Shown piece by piece: positions 45,478 to 54,931 of a stretch of 64,000 nt of DNA. The notes under the pieces were generated by a model. That model saw nothing but the letters and a program-made list of their open reading frames with translations. It had not been told where the DNA came from and did not search any database. Source of the DNA: Psychromonas sp030397575 (GTDB lineage Bacteria > Pseudomonadota > Gammaproteobacteria > Enterobacterales > Psychromonadaceae). The stretch lies in assembly GCF_046250175.1 (NCBI RefSeq), contig NZ_CP176468.1. One strand, written 5' to 3'. The position numbers were made by a program, and so were the translations under genes. Position 1 is the stretch's first letter; each line of letters opens with the position of its first letter.

Positions 45478-45505
45478 TTGACATACAATAGACCTTGCTT
45501 TTAAT
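45478..45505 (+). promoter_or_regulatory. Promoter of the RRM-protein gene
   Basis: TTGACA (45478-45483) - 16 bp - TTTAAT (45500-45505), a perfect -35 and a 5/6 -10. Transcription would start near 45512, giving a leader of about 110 nt before the ATG at 45624, longer than typical for this window. Confidence 0.65.
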
Positions 45506-45623
45506 GGATTGATAATGGCAAGGATTATGCCACCCATTCTCAAAAGCTTCATGAGCTATTTTCATAGATAATGGATTTACGCTTACGTTTCTATTCTTTT
45601 CTTATTTTTGAGGTTATTAAATT

Positions 45624-46085
45624 ATGAAGTCAAACACTCCAGTGTTGCTTTCTGTTGTAGTTGCTATTATTGGTGCAGCTGCCATTGCTTTACTCCAAAT
45701 CAGCCTAGATGGCGCCCTTTTATTTGCAGCCGGTGCTGTAATAAGTGGTTTTCTTATCCAATTTGCAAACTCAGCGAAAAGTGCTTCACCAGAAAGCGCT
45801 GCAGAAGTTGATTTTGCAACAACAACACTTTACGTTGGTAACTTACCGTACCGTGCTAACGAAATGGCTATTCGTACGTTATTTGCAGAGCATGGTAAAG
45901 TAATTTCAGTACGCTTAATGAAAGACAAACATACCGGTAAACGCCGTGGATTTGGATTTGTTGAAATGCCAGAAAGCGATGCAGCCAATGCAATTGAAGC
46001 TTTAAATGAACAAGAGTTCCAAGAACGTTCATTAAAAGTAAGAGAAGCCAACGAACGTGCTCCTCGTAAAGAAACTGCTGAATAA
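45624..46085 (+). CDS. Membrane-anchored RRM RNA-binding protein
   Basis: 153 residues. Two closely spaced hydrophobic segments fill residues 7-50 (VLLSVVVAIIGAAAIALLQI, then GALLFAAGAVISGFLIQFA). A short linker leads to a single RRM (about residues 69-145) with intact RNP2 (LYVGNL) and RNP1 (KRRGFGFVEM). The protein therefore should display an RNA-binding domain on the cytoplasmic side of the inner membrane. Soluble bacterial RRM proteins are common and often cold-induced; the membrane anchor is less usual. GAGG lies upstream of the start, and a strong terminator follows. Confidence 0.88.
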   Translation: MKSNTPVLLSVVVAIIGAAAIALLQISLDGALLFAAGAVISGFLIQFANSAKSASPESAAEVDFATTTLYVGNLPYRANEMAIRTLFAEHGKVISVRLMKDKHTGKRRGFGFVEMPESDAANAIEALNEQEFQERSLKVREANERAPRKETAE

Positions 46086-46104
46086 CTTATTTCAATAGAA
46101 ATAT

Positions 46105-46144
46105 AAAAAACCGAGACTAGCATACTACTTCTCTCGGTTTTTTT
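46105..46144. terminator. Terminator of the RRM gene, bidirectional
   Basis: aaaaaccgaga and tctcggttttt arms with a 15-nt loop and T-runs on both strands. It serves the RRM gene and the convergent LysR gene that ends at 46160. Confidence 0.85.
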
Positions 46145-46159
46145 GTGCCTACCCTTATA

Positions 46160-47026
46160 TCAAGCTAACCAAGTTAATAGTGTTTGTAATGGTAAATGAT
46201 TACTCTTTTGGGGATAAACTAAATAATAGGATTTTCCTGATCGTAACTGCACTGCGTGAGGCATTATTAGTTGCCCTGATTGCACATCAGAAGACGCTAA
46301 CACCACATCTCCAATACTAATACCAAACCCTTGTTTCGCAGCACTCACAGCTAAATCTAAAGTGGCAAAATGCTGTTGATGTTTAACCGGTAAATTGTCG
46401 CTCCCAGCTAACGCAAGCCATTGCTTCCAGTCATGTTGTTGTGGGGTAGAGTGCAACCAAGGAAACTTTCGCATCTCCTCAATACTGAGCTCAGCAATCC
46501 CCTCTGGTAATAGCGAAGGCGCGCAAACCGGTGTTAGCACTTCTTCAAATAGACATTGGCTAGTTAAACTTTTATCGCTAACCTGTTCGCAATAACAAAT
46601 AGCAGCATCAAAAGCCTCTGAAGAAAAGTTAATATCATGTTTAATGGAAGATGTTAACTCAACAGTGATATCCGGAAAAGTCTGTTGAAAAGCCATGATT
46701 TTAGGTAATAGCCAGTTACTAATACAGCTAGGTGCTTTTAATCTTACCACAGGGTTAACGCTGGATACCTCAGCCACTGCACTCTTCATCTGATTAATCA
46801 CTTGCTTTACTAGGGGTAAAAATTGCTCGCCTTTTTCAGTGAGGCTTAACCCACGAGCATGACGGTGAAACAATTGGATATCCAGCTTTTTCTCCAAAGA
46901 GATAATTTGTCGGCTAACAGCCCCCTGCGTCACATTTAAACGTTGCGCCGCTAGGGTGAATTTGAGGTGATCAGCAGTAACGATAAAAGCTTGCATCTCA
47001 GTGGTAGAGGGTAAACGAATACTCAT
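46160..47026 (-). CDS. LysR-family transcriptional regulator
   Basis: 288 residues. The HTH is MQAFIVTADHLKFTLAAQRL with NVTQGAVSRQIISLEKKLDI and LFHRHARGLSLT, close to the GcvA/TrpI branch of LysR. The effector domain begins near residue 88. It is divergent from hisC and the binding-protein gene, with 190 bp between, so it may control them. Its effector is unknown; an amino acid is plausible from context. Confidence 0.93.
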   Translation of the reverse strand: MSIRLPSTTEMQAFIVTADHLKFTLAAQRLNVTQGAVSRQIISLEKKLDIQLFHRHARGLSLTEKGEQFLPLVKQVINQMKSAVAEVSSVNPVVRLKAPSCISNWLLPKIMAFQQTFPDITVELTSSIKHDINFSSEAFDAAICYCEQVSDKSLTSQCLFEEVLTPVCAPSLLPEGIAELSIEEMRKFPWLHSTPQQHDWKQWLALAGSDNLPVKHQQHFATLDLAVSAAKQGFGISIGDVVLASSDVQSGQLIMPHAVQLRSGKSYYLVYPQKSNHLPLQTLLTWLA

Positions 47027-47216
47027 CGATATCTCGTATTTAAAGTGAAAAATTGTAACGCACTTAGCTATGAATTTTTAGCATAGCTAGTATACCTATT
47101 TTTCGTTTCACCTTTCAAATTAGATTTGCTTAAATCGCCTCACATAAAAAATGCATATTTATTCTAAGTTAAAGATTAAATATTCATTTTGTAATTTATT
47201 AAATGGAAGTTTGTTA

Positions 47217-48305
47217 ATGCAATCTCTCGCATCAAAATTAGTCCCTAGAGCAGTTGAAAAGCTTATTCCCTATCAATCTGCTCGCCGCATTGGTGGGCAA
47301 GGCCACCTATGGTTAAATGCTAATGAATTAGAGCGACCGGTACACTATGGTGATTTAAGTGAAGGTGATAATAGCCATTACAATCGCTATCCTGATTTCC
47401 TGCCTCACGATACTGCAAAAGCATACCTTGAATACTGTCAACAAAGTTCAGGCCCACTAAACTGTGAGGCTGTCACAGTGCGCGGTGCAGATGAAGCTAT
47501 CGACCTGCTTATCCGTACTTTTTGTCACCCAGGAAAAGACAGCATAATTATTTGTCCTCCAACCTACGGTATGTATGAATTCTGCTCTGATTCGTTTTCT
47601 GTGGATACTTATAAAATACCACTATTAGCAGACTTCCAATTAGATGTTGAACAGATTAAAAAGCAACTACCTAGCAGCCCATTATTGTTTTTATGTTCGC
47701 CTAATAACCCGACGGGAAATAGCATTGATGAAACAGATATTATCAGCCTATTAGAAGCGAGCAAGGATTCCACATTGGTAGTAGTTGATGAAGCTTATAT
47801 TGAGTTTTCATCGCAGCAAAGTGCCTTACATCTAATGCATAAATATCCACATCTTATTGTTATAAGAACACTTTCAAAGGCTTTTGGTTTAGCCGCTATT
47901 CGTTGCGGTTTTTTACTCGCAGATAGTAGCGTCATGACTTATATTAACCGCCTTATTGCTCCTTACCCGATTGCAGATCCCACGGCTGAGATAGCATTAA
48001 AGGCACTATCTTCTAATGGACTAGAGATTATGCACAAACAAACAAATCAATTAATTCAAATACGAGAATGGTTTAAATCACAACTGATGTTATTGGACTC
48101 TGTACAACATGTATTTGGCAGCGAAACAAATTTTGTGTTAATCCGCTTCAAGGATCATCTTGATACCTATCAACATCTTATTACACGAGGTATTGTGACA
48201 AGAAATCAGGCACACGAAGAGATATTAAAGGATTGCGTGCGAATTACTATTGGCTCTAAAGAGAGCATGCTTGAAACATTAAATGCGCTTAAAACATTAA
48301 AATAA
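47217..48305 (+). CDS. hisC: Histidinol-phosphate aminotransferase family protein
   Basis: 362 residues. It starts MQSLASKLVPRAVEKLIPYQ, has WLNANELERP and RYPDFLPHDTAKAYLEYC, the substrate-binding LCSPNNPTGNSI, and the PLP lysine in IRTLSKAFGLAAIRCGF. This is the HisC branch of class I/II aminotransferases. The longest frame begins at 47151, but GGAAG lies 7 bases before the ATG at 47217, which gives the usual length, so 47217 is chosen. No other his genes are nearby. Linked to a solute-binding-protein gene, it may act in amino-acid utilisation instead of histidine biosynthesis. Confidence 0.88.
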   Translation: MQSLASKLVPRAVEKLIPYQSARRIGGQGHLWLNANELERPVHYGDLSEGDNSHYNRYPDFLPHDTAKAYLEYCQQSSGPLNCEAVTVRGADEAIDLLIRTFCHPGKDSIIICPPTYGMYEFCSDSFSVDTYKIPLLADFQLDVEQIKKQLPSSPLLFLCSPNNPTGNSIDETDIISLLEASKDSTLVVVDEAYIEFSSQQSALHLMHKYPHLIVIRTLSKAFGLAAIRCGFLLADSSVMTYINRLIAPYPIADPTAEIALKALSSNGLEIMHKQTNQLIQIREWFKSQLMLLDSVQHVFGSETNFVLIRFKDHLDTYQHLITRGIVTRNQAHEEILKDCVRITIGSKESMLETLNALKTLK

Positions 48306-48321
48306 CTAAAAGGAACTTATC

Positions 48322-49098
48322 ATGAAATCATTAAAAATAGCGGCACTATTATTATCAACCATGTTGATTGCACCACTACATGCGGCTAGCTCAAAAACAG
48401 TACGTCTATCCTCTGACTTTACTTACCCGCCTTTTAACTACAAAGATGCAACGGGCACGCCTGTTGGTTTTGATATTGAAATTGCCGATGCATTATGTGC
48501 ACAAGCAGCGTTAAACTGTGAGTGGGTGACTTTAGCTTGGGATGGTCTTATTCCAGGTTTGCTATCGAGAAAGTCAGATGTGATCATGGCGTCAATGCGT
48601 ATTACAGAAGAGCGTAAAAAACGCGTGTTATTCACAGACAAGTATTACCAAACACCAGCTAGTTTTGTAGCAGCAAAAGATGCAACTTTTAGTATTGATA
48701 AAGCCGGCTTAAAAGATAAAGTGATTGGTGTACAAGTAGGTACTATTCACGACAATTATGTAACAGATATGTATGGAGATGTTGCTGAAATAAAACGTTA
48801 TACAGGGCAAGATCAGGTTTATATTGATTTAGAAAATGGTCGTCTAGATGCCGCTTTTGCAAACTCTGATCAACTAGTATTAGCTTTCTTAGAAAAACAA
48901 GCAGGCGCTAACTTTGCACTAAAAGGCAAACTAGTTACTGATAAAGCTTATGTGGGTGAAGGGACGGCCTTAGCACTGCGTAAGCAAGATAAGAAACTAG
49001 CAGAGCAATTTAATAAAGCGATTGCTGAGATTCGTGCTAACGGCACCTACGATAAAATTGCTGCAAAATACTTTAGTTTTGATATTTACGGTCAATAA
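48322..49098 (+). CDS. ABC transporter substrate-binding protein (HisJ/ArtJ-like, SBP family 3)
   Basis: 258 residues. The signal peptide KSLKIAALLLSTMLIAPLHA precedes VRLSSDFTYPPFNYKDATG, GFDIEIADALCAQAALNCEW and MASMRITEERKKRVLFTDKYY, typical of lysine-arginine-ornithine/histidine binders. A disulfide pair (Cys in LCAQ and NCEW) is as in HisJ. It follows hisC by 16 bp with its own AAAGGAA site. No permease or ATPase genes follow, so it must use components encoded elsewhere. Confidence 0.9.
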   Translation: MKSLKIAALLLSTMLIAPLHAASSKTVRLSSDFTYPPFNYKDATGTPVGFDIEIADALCAQAALNCEWVTLAWDGLIPGLLSRKSDVIMASMRITEERKKRVLFTDKYYQTPASFVAAKDATFSIDKAGLKDKVIGVQVGTIHDNYVTDMYGDVAEIKRYTGQDQVYIDLENGRLDAAFANSDQLVLAFLEKQAGANFALKGKLVTDKAYVGEGTALALRKQDKKLAEQFNKAIAEIRANGTYDKIAAKYFSFDIYGQ

Positions 49099-49123
49099 TA
49101 ACCACTAAATTGATACAATAGAC

Positions 49124-49152
49124 AGCTGATTATTTATGATGAATAATCAGCT
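49124..49152. terminator. Hairpin between the binding-protein gene and ptrB
   Basis: agctgattatt - tatgatg - aataatcagct, a perfect 11-bp stem 25 bp after the stop of the plus-strand operon and 58 bp after the convergent ptrB stop. There is no long T-run on either side, so termination may be partial. Confidence 0.5.
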
Positions 49153-49210
49153 TTACTAACCTTCATCGACATGCAATAAACGTTACTACTTTCTTGTTTA
49201 ATTTGTCTTT

Positions 49211-51289
49211 TTAATCAGCGAGATTAATTAAAAAAGCAAACTCTCTTGCGATATCTTCAAAGTGTTTAAATCGCCCTGATTTACCACCGTGTCCAGCTTC
49301 CATATCCGTATACAATAATAGCTGGTTATCATCGATTTTTAATTCACGTAACTTAGCAACCCATTTAGCAGGCTCCCAATACTGCACCTGTGAGTCATGT
49401 AAACCCGTAGTGACCAACATATGCGGGTAATCTTGAGCAACCACTTGATCATAAGGGCTATAACTTAAAATATACTCATAATATTTTGGATCATTAGGGT
49501 TCCCCCATTCATCATACTCACCAGTAGTCAGTGGAATAGTGTCATCCAACATAGTTGATACTACGTCAACAAAAGGCACTGCAGCAACAACCCCTTTATA
49601 TAACTCAGGGGCTTGGTTAATAATTCCTCCCATTAATAAGCCGCCAGCACTGCCTCCCATGGCAAAGACTTTCTCTTTTGCACCATAGCCTTTTTCAACA
49701 AGAGCTTTAGACACATCTACAAAATCGTTAAAGGTGTTTTTCTTTTGCAGTAATTTACCTTGTTCATACCATTCTCGACCTAATTCTTCACCACCACGGA
49801 CGTGTGCAACTGCATATACAAAACCCCGGTCTAGCAAGCTTAAATTAGCCGAACTAAAGCCGATATCTAAACTATGCCCATAAGATCCATAAGCATAAAT
49901 TAATAACGGGTTTTGCTTATTAAATAAGTCACGCTTATAGACCAAAGATACTGGTACTTCTACGCCATCACGAGCAGTTACCCAAACTCGTTCACTTTGA
50001 TAATCTTCACTCGCAAAATCCCCCATCACTTGGCTTTGCTTTAATAGGGTCGTTTCACCTGTTTCTAAATCTAATTCATACACAGTTGATGGAGTAGTGA
50101 AAGAGGTATATTGATAACGAAATTTACTGCTATTTGATTGTGGATTGTAATGGCTAAACACTGTGTAAACAGGATCATTAAAGCTTAATACTTTAGACTC
50201 ACCTGTTTTAAAACTAATTTGGCGTAATACAGGTAAGCCTAGTTCCCGCTCTTCAACCACCAGCCAATCATCCATTAACTCGTACCCTTCCAATAGCACA
50301 GTTTCTCTTGCTGGCACTAAGGTTTGCCACTCACTTGGCTCAGTCACCATAAAGCTTTCTGCCGAACAAGTTAACGTATGTAATGCGAAGTTTTTACCAT
50401 TGATATTACTGCGAATGAAGAACTTTCCTTGGAAATGATCAACGCTGTATTCATGGTCTCGTTGTCTTGGTAAGAAACAAGTGAATGCTTGCTCTGGGGT
50501 ATTAGCATCTAAAATTAAACATTCCGAGGTCATCGTGCTGTCCGCACAAATCACTAAGTAGTCTTCAGAACGTGTTTTATATAAATTCAAATAGAAGGTG
50601 TCATCTAGCTCTTCGTAAATCAATTGATCATGCCGAGGATCATCGCCTAATTTATGGCGATAAACTTGGTAAGGCAATAAAGTTTGTTGATCTTGTTTTA
50701 CATAAAACAATGTTTGGTTATCGTTTGCCCATACTACATCGGTAACATCTTCAATACTTTCATCGAACAGTTCATTTGTCGCTAAGTTTTTAAAGCGCAA
50801 TGTATATTGGCGACGACTAACAGTATCTTCGGTAAACGCCAATAACATTGAGTTAGGGGGTAAACTCAAGGCCCCTAATTGATAATAGGCAAAACCTTCC
50901 GCGCGCTGATTACAATCGAAAAATATCTCTTCTTCGCCCTTCTCCTCGCCATCTTGGCTACCTTTTTGACGAGAGTAAACACTATAATCTTCACCTTCGT
51001 CGTAACGGGAGGTATACCAAAAGCCTTTTTTAAAATAGGGAACGGATGCTAATTCAGGCTCTTGTTTCGCTACCATTTCATCGTATAACATTTTTTGAAG
51101 ATCAGATAATGGAGCCATCACCTTTTCTGTATAACTATTCTCTTCTTCTAAATAAGCTAATACAGCAGGATCTTTACGGTTGTCATCACGTAACCAAAAA
51201 TAATTATCTTGACGTTGATGACCGTGAGTTTCATGCACATGTGGCTTAATAGCAGCAGTAGGGATCACAAGGTCGACTTTCTGGGTCAT
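49211..51289 (-). CDS. ptrB: Oligopeptidase B (S9A serine peptidase)
   Basis: 692 residues. An N-terminal beta-propeller (to about residue 420) is followed by an alpha/beta-hydrolase domain. The nucleophile is in FAMGGSAGGLLMGGIINQ, the Asp in TTGLHDSQVQYWEPAKW, and the His in TDMEAGHGGKSGRFKH. Acidic residues in the second half fit specificity for basic residues. It cleaves short peptides after Arg/Lys in the cytosol. It is a single gene, convergent with the binding-protein gene. Confidence 0.96.
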   Translation of the reverse strand: MTQKVDLVIPTAAIKPHVHETHGHQRQDNYFWLRDDNRKDPAVLAYLEEENSYTEKVMAPLSDLQKMLYDEMVAKQEPELASVPYFKKGFWYTSRYDEGEDYSVYSRQKGSQDGEEKGEEEIFFDCNQRAEGFAYYQLGALSLPPNSMLLAFTEDTVSRRQYTLRFKNLATNELFDESIEDVTDVVWANDNQTLFYVKQDQQTLLPYQVYRHKLGDDPRHDQLIYEELDDTFYLNLYKTRSEDYLVICADSTMTSECLILDANTPEQAFTCFLPRQRDHEYSVDHFQGKFFIRSNINGKNFALHTLTCSAESFMVTEPSEWQTLVPARETVLLEGYELMDDWLVVEERELGLPVLRQISFKTGESKVLSFNDPVYTVFSHYNPQSNSSKFRYQYTSFTTPSTVYELDLETGETTLLKQSQVMGDFASEDYQSERVWVTARDGVEVPVSLVYKRDLFNKQNPLLIYAYGSYGHSLDIGFSSANLSLLDRGFVYAVAHVRGGEELGREWYEQGKLLQKKNTFNDFVDVSKALVEKGYGAKEKVFAMGGSAGGLLMGGIINQAPELYKGVVAAVPFVDVVSTMLDDTIPLTTGEYDEWGNPNDPKYYEYILSYSPYDQVVAQDYPHMLVTTGLHDSQVQYWEPAKWVAKLRELKIDDNQLLLYTDMEAGHGGKSGRFKHFEDIAREFAFLINLAD

Positions 51290-51400
51290 ATTCTCTCTCT
51301 TTTAGGCTGTTCATGATGAAGTAGCAAAACGACAAACAACAATAACGCGGACCAAGAATGAAAGCTACCAAATAAGAGAAGTTATGAGGAATGTTAGGAA

Positions 51401-51456
51401 GTAAGTAAAGTAAGTAAGTAACGTTTAATGACCACTGAATTAACCATTAAACGTTA
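51401..51456 (-). terminator. 12-bp hairpin plus GTAA microrepeat after the HD-domain gene
   Basis: taacgtttaatg - 14 nt - cattaaacgtta (51419-51456) is a perfect 12-bp stem. To its left on the plus strand is gtaagtaaagtaagtaagta, so the minus-strand transcript runs into a T-rich repeat (TTAC) without a pure T-run. It is a probable weak terminator for the HD gene. Confidence 0.5.
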
Positions 51457-51477
51457 AAATTTATGACAAGTAATAGG

Positions 51478-52065
51478 TTATTTTAGCCAACCGTTAGCTA
51501 CGGCCAGTTCAGTTTGCTCAACAACATATTGCCACAATTTGGGCGCACTCTTTTCTAAATAGCTATTACGCGCTAAGACTTGAGACCGACTAATCTTATG
51601 TTTAGCCCAACTGCCCCCCTGATTATTCATGTTTTGCACCAGTGGTAAAATCCTGTCCATGCCTTTGGCAAACTGTGCGTCGTTGGTTTCGGCCTGTTCA
51701 AACTCAAACCATAGGCTTTTATATTCTTGGTGTTGTGCTTCAGGTAATAAACCAAACAATCGTTGTGCCGCTTGTTCTTCTTTTAGCGCTTGTTGTTGGT
51801 GATCTTTTGTTTCAGCAAAGGCAAAAAGATCACCCGCATCAATTTCAATAATATCGTGAATCAACAGCATTTTAACCACTCGAGTAATGTCGATTGGTTG
51901 CTCTGCATAATCTTGTAATAGCTGAGCAACTAAAGTGATATGCCAGCTATGCTCCGCGCTATTTTCCTGGCGATCATTATCTTCCTTTACCGTCGTTTGA
52001 CGATACACTGCTTTTAATTTATCAATTTCTATAATGAAGGCTAATTGTTGCTGTAAATCTGTCAT
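51478..52065 (-). CDS. HD-domain hydrolase (YfbR/HDDC2-like)
   Basis: 195 residues. HD metal motifs are present: His in ENSAEHSWHITLVAQLL, the HD dyad in VVKMLLIHDIIEIDAGDLF, and a distal Asp in AKGMDRILPLVQNM. This is the HDDC2/YfbR-like group, whose characterised members are 5'-deoxynucleotidases. The precise substrate is inferred only from the family. It is encoded 48 bp after the MFS efflux gene, on the same strand. Confidence 0.88.
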   Translation of the reverse strand: MTDLQQQLAFIIEIDKLKAVYRQTTVKEDNDRQENSAEHSWHITLVAQLLQDYAEQPIDITRVVKMLLIHDIIEIDAGDLFAFAETKDHQQQALKEEQAAQRLFGLLPEAQHQEYKSLWFEFEQAETNDAQFAKGMDRILPLVQNMNNQGGSWAKHKISRSQVLARNSYLEKSAPKLWQYVVEQTELAVANGWLK

Positions 52066-52112
52066 ATTTTAATTCCTGTATTTAGGATTATTCATTGAAT
52101 AAGTTATCTAGG

Positions 52113-53645
52113 TTAATGCCCACCTACTGCTTCAGGCGATTTCGATGATTTTATAAACGGCCCTTTGGCAAACCACACCACTACAATTAATGCAAAGAAC
52201 AACCAACCTAGCATATAAAAGTAATCGTTTAAGGACATTAAATAAGACTGTGAATTAGTTAAGGTATTCACCGCAGAAAGGTTAGCTTGAGTTACTCCGC
52301 CCATTTTATCCAAATACTCTACAGCACCAGGATTATAAATGCTGACATGTTCTGTTAAGTTAGCATGATGGAAGTCGGCACGACGATTCCAAATCCAAGT
52401 CGTTAATGATGAAGCAAAACTTGAACCTAATACACGTAAAAAGGTAGTCAATCCCGATGCATCTGCGACTTGCTTATGATCCAAATTGGATAAAAAGATG
52501 GTGGTTAATGGCATAAACATAAAGGCAATACCAATCCCCATAAACAGTTGTACTTCTGCCACTGACGCAAAATCAACAAAGCTATTAAAGTGTGCACGCA
52601 AGAAGCATGACACACCAATCACTACAAAGGAGATACTCGCTAATAATCGTAAATCTGTTTTGTGTGCATAGTTACCAATTAAAGGGGCTAAAATCAATGG
52701 TAGAATGCCCATTGGTGCAGAAGCTAAACCAGCCCAAATAGCCGTATATCCCATGTAGATTTGTAACCATTGAGGCAAGATAACATTAATTGCAAAAAAT
52801 GCCGCATAACTGACTACGAGAGCAATCGTACCAAAGGTATAATTACGATCTTTAAACAAGTATAAATTCACAATCGGATTCTTTTCAGTTAACTCCCAAA
52901 TAACAAAGGAGATCAATGCAATCACTGAGATAATCGTCATGATCACAATCTGCGTAGACTCAAACCAATCGGCATTATTACCAAGATCCAAAACCACCTG
53001 TAGCATGCCAACACCTAACACTAACAATGCAATACCGATAAAATCGATAGGCAATTTAGCCGTAGTGTCAATACGCCCTTTCAGCTGTTGCCACACAATC
53101 ACACAACAAAAAATACCAATGGGAATATTGATAAAGAAGATCCAAGGCCATGAGTAATTATCGGTGATCCATCCTCCAGTTATCGGACCAACAATCGGGG
53201 CAACCACAGTCACCATGGAGATCAAAGCTAATGCAGCACCACGTTTTACAGTGGGGAAAATCGCCAGTAATAGCGTTTGGCACATTGGAAACATAGGCCC
53301 TGCAAAAAAACCTTGTAGGGCGCGAAAGGTAATCAGCTCAGGCATACTGGTGGCAATACCACATAAAAAAGAGGTAAAAGTAAATAAAGAAACCGAGATG
53401 ATAAATAACTTGAGTTGTCCAAATCGACGAGAAAGCCAACCAGTTAAAGGCAAGGCAATCGCATTACTCACTGCAAATGAGGTAATAATCCAAGTACTTT
53501 GCTCTGAACTAACTCCGAGGTTACCAGCAATAGTAGGCAATGCAACATTTGCAATGGTGCTATCTAACACTTGCATAAAGGTCGCCATTGCCAAAGCAAT
53601 AGTCGCTAATACAACACTGGGTGGTGTATAAGTCTGATCCTGCAT
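52113..53645 (-). CDS. DHA2-family MFS multidrug efflux permease (EmrB-like)
   Basis: 510 residues with fourteen membrane segments. The DHA2 signatures are VLDSTIANVALPTIAGNLG, WLSRRFGQLKLF, GPMFPMCQTLLLAIFP, and APIVGPITGGWITDNYSWPW with FFINIPIG. It works with the HlyD-type adaptor encoded 9 bp upstream and an outer-membrane TolC-like channel to expel hydrophobic drugs or fatty acids. The operon is headed by a MarR repressor gene. Confidence 0.95.
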   Translation of the reverse strand: MQDQTYTPPSVVLATIALAMATFMQVLDSTIANVALPTIAGNLGVSSEQSTWIITSFAVSNAIALPLTGWLSRRFGQLKLFIISVSLFTFTSFLCGIATSMPELITFRALQGFFAGPMFPMCQTLLLAIFPTVKRGAALALISMVTVVAPIVGPITGGWITDNYSWPWIFFINIPIGIFCCVIVWQQLKGRIDTTAKLPIDFIGIALLVLGVGMLQVVLDLGNNADWFESTQIVIMTIISVIALISFVIWELTEKNPIVNLYLFKDRNYTFGTIALVVSYAAFFAINVILPQWLQIYMGYTAIWAGLASAPMGILPLILAPLIGNYAHKTDLRLLASISFVVIGVSCFLRAHFNSFVDFASVAEVQLFMGIGIAFMFMPLTTIFLSNLDHKQVADASGLTTFLRVLGSSFASSLTTWIWNRRADFHHANLTEHVSIYNPGAVEYLDKMGGVTQANLSAVNTLTNSQSYLMSLNDYFYMLGWLFFALIVVVWFAKGPFIKSSKSPEAVGGH

Positions 53646-53653
53646 AACCGCCT

Positions 53654-54850
53654 CTACTTAGCTTCTGTTAAGCTAGTACCGATGTTTTCGCGAAGAATTT
53701 TGGCCACCAATTGGTCCGCATCTTTTAAGGTATTCTGATACACATCCGTATCGAAACGTGCTTCAACTTGTGGTTCCTGCTCAAGTACTTTACCGCTGGT
53801 ATCTTCAATATCAACTTTAGCCACCATGGATAAACCAATACGAAGTGGATACTGTTCTTGGTTATCAGGTTGCAAACGAATTTTAACAGGTAAACGTTGC
53901 ACGATTTTAATCCAGTTACCACTCGCATTTTGCGCAGGTAAAAGTGAAAAAGCACTACCAGTACCAATACCTAAACTTTCAATTTCACCTTTATATTCAA
54001 CTTCTTCACCATACAAGTCTGAGGTTAAAATAACCGGCTGTCCAAGGCGCATATCTTTCATTTGGCTTTCTTTAAAGTTTGCATCAACCCACACTTGGTG
54101 TAGCGGTACAATCACCATTAATTGACTACTTGGTTGAACACGGCTACCTAACTGCACCGAACGCTTTGCCACATAACCACTAATTGGCGCGATGATTTGA
54201 GTGCGCATATAACTCAAGTAGCTTTTACGTACCCCTGCTACAGCAGCTTTAATGGCTGGATGTGTTTCAATCACTGTATTATCCACCAGCGAGGTCGACA
54301 TTTTAAACTCTTCTTGTGCCGCAATATACTGGCTTTTAGTCGTCTCTACTTGGTCACTATAGTGAGTGAGATCTTCTTCTGAAATAGCCCCCGATCTCAC
54401 AATATCTTTACGGCGTTTATAATCATTAATCGCCTGATTATATTCAACTTTACTCGTATCTAATTTTGCCTTTGTATAATCAGACATAGCAAATAAGCTA
54501 CGTACTTGTCTGACAGCAACGCCTAATTTTGCCTCCGCTTCCTGCAGCGCGACCTTGGCATCGCTATTATCTAAGGTCACTAACACTTGGCCTTTTTCTA
54601 CATAATCACCTTCATCAACCACCACCTTGCTAACTGTGCCTGATATTTCTGGCGATAAAGTAACAAGATCTCCATTAACATAAGCATCATCGGTTTCTTC
54701 AGAAAACTTTGCGTATAGCTCATAATAAGCAAACCAGCCACCGCCTATTACCAGCAATATTATAAATAGAACTAAAAAGGACGTTTTGCGTTTACTTCTG
54801 CTTGAATTAATACTGTTTGTTTGTGTATTTGACATGCTGTGTTTGCTCAT
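53654..54850 (-). CDS. HlyD/EmrA-family membrane fusion protein
   Basis: 398 residues. A single N-terminal membrane anchor (TSFLVLFIILLVIGGGWFAYY, about residues 24-44) is followed by the lipoyl half-motif DDAYVNGDLVTLSPEISGTV, a long coiled coil (about residues 95-200), then APISGYVAKRSVQLGSRVQP and the beta-barrel. It links the EmrB-like permease to an outer-membrane channel. A second ATG at 54835 is an alternative start. Confidence 0.95.
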   Translation of the reverse strand: MSKHSMSNTQTNSINSSRSKRKTSFLVLFIILLVIGGGWFAYYELYAKFSEETDDAYVNGDLVTLSPEISGTVSKVVVDEGDYVEKGQVLVTLDNSDAKVALQEAEAKLGVAVRQVRSLFAMSDYTKAKLDTSKVEYNQAINDYKRRKDIVRSGAISEEDLTHYSDQVETTKSQYIAAQEEFKMSTSLVDNTVIETHPAIKAAVAGVRKSYLSYMRTQIIAPISGYVAKRSVQLGSRVQPSSQLMVIVPLHQVWVDANFKESQMKDMRLGQPVILTSDLYGEEVEYKGEIESLGIGTGSAFSLLPAQNASGNWIKIVQRLPVKIRLQPDNQEQYPLRIGLSMVAKVDIEDTSGKVLEQEPQVEARFDTDVYQNTLKDADQLVAKILRENIGTSLTEAK

Positions 54851-54931
54851 TATTTAAAAAACATGAAAAAGTGAAGAGCTAAATTGAATCTTGCTACCAA
54901 ACCAAATGAACTGGCGATAATAACCCGTTAT

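Noticed and set aside
51401..51420. gtaa microrepeat as a phase-variable tract
   Set aside because: It lies outside any coding or promoter context on current evidence and is short; treated as part of a weak terminator.
53164..53631. 155-codon plus-strand frame antisense to the EmrB-like gene
   Set aside because: Antisense to a strongly supported 14-span permease; composition mirrors its hydrophobic codons.
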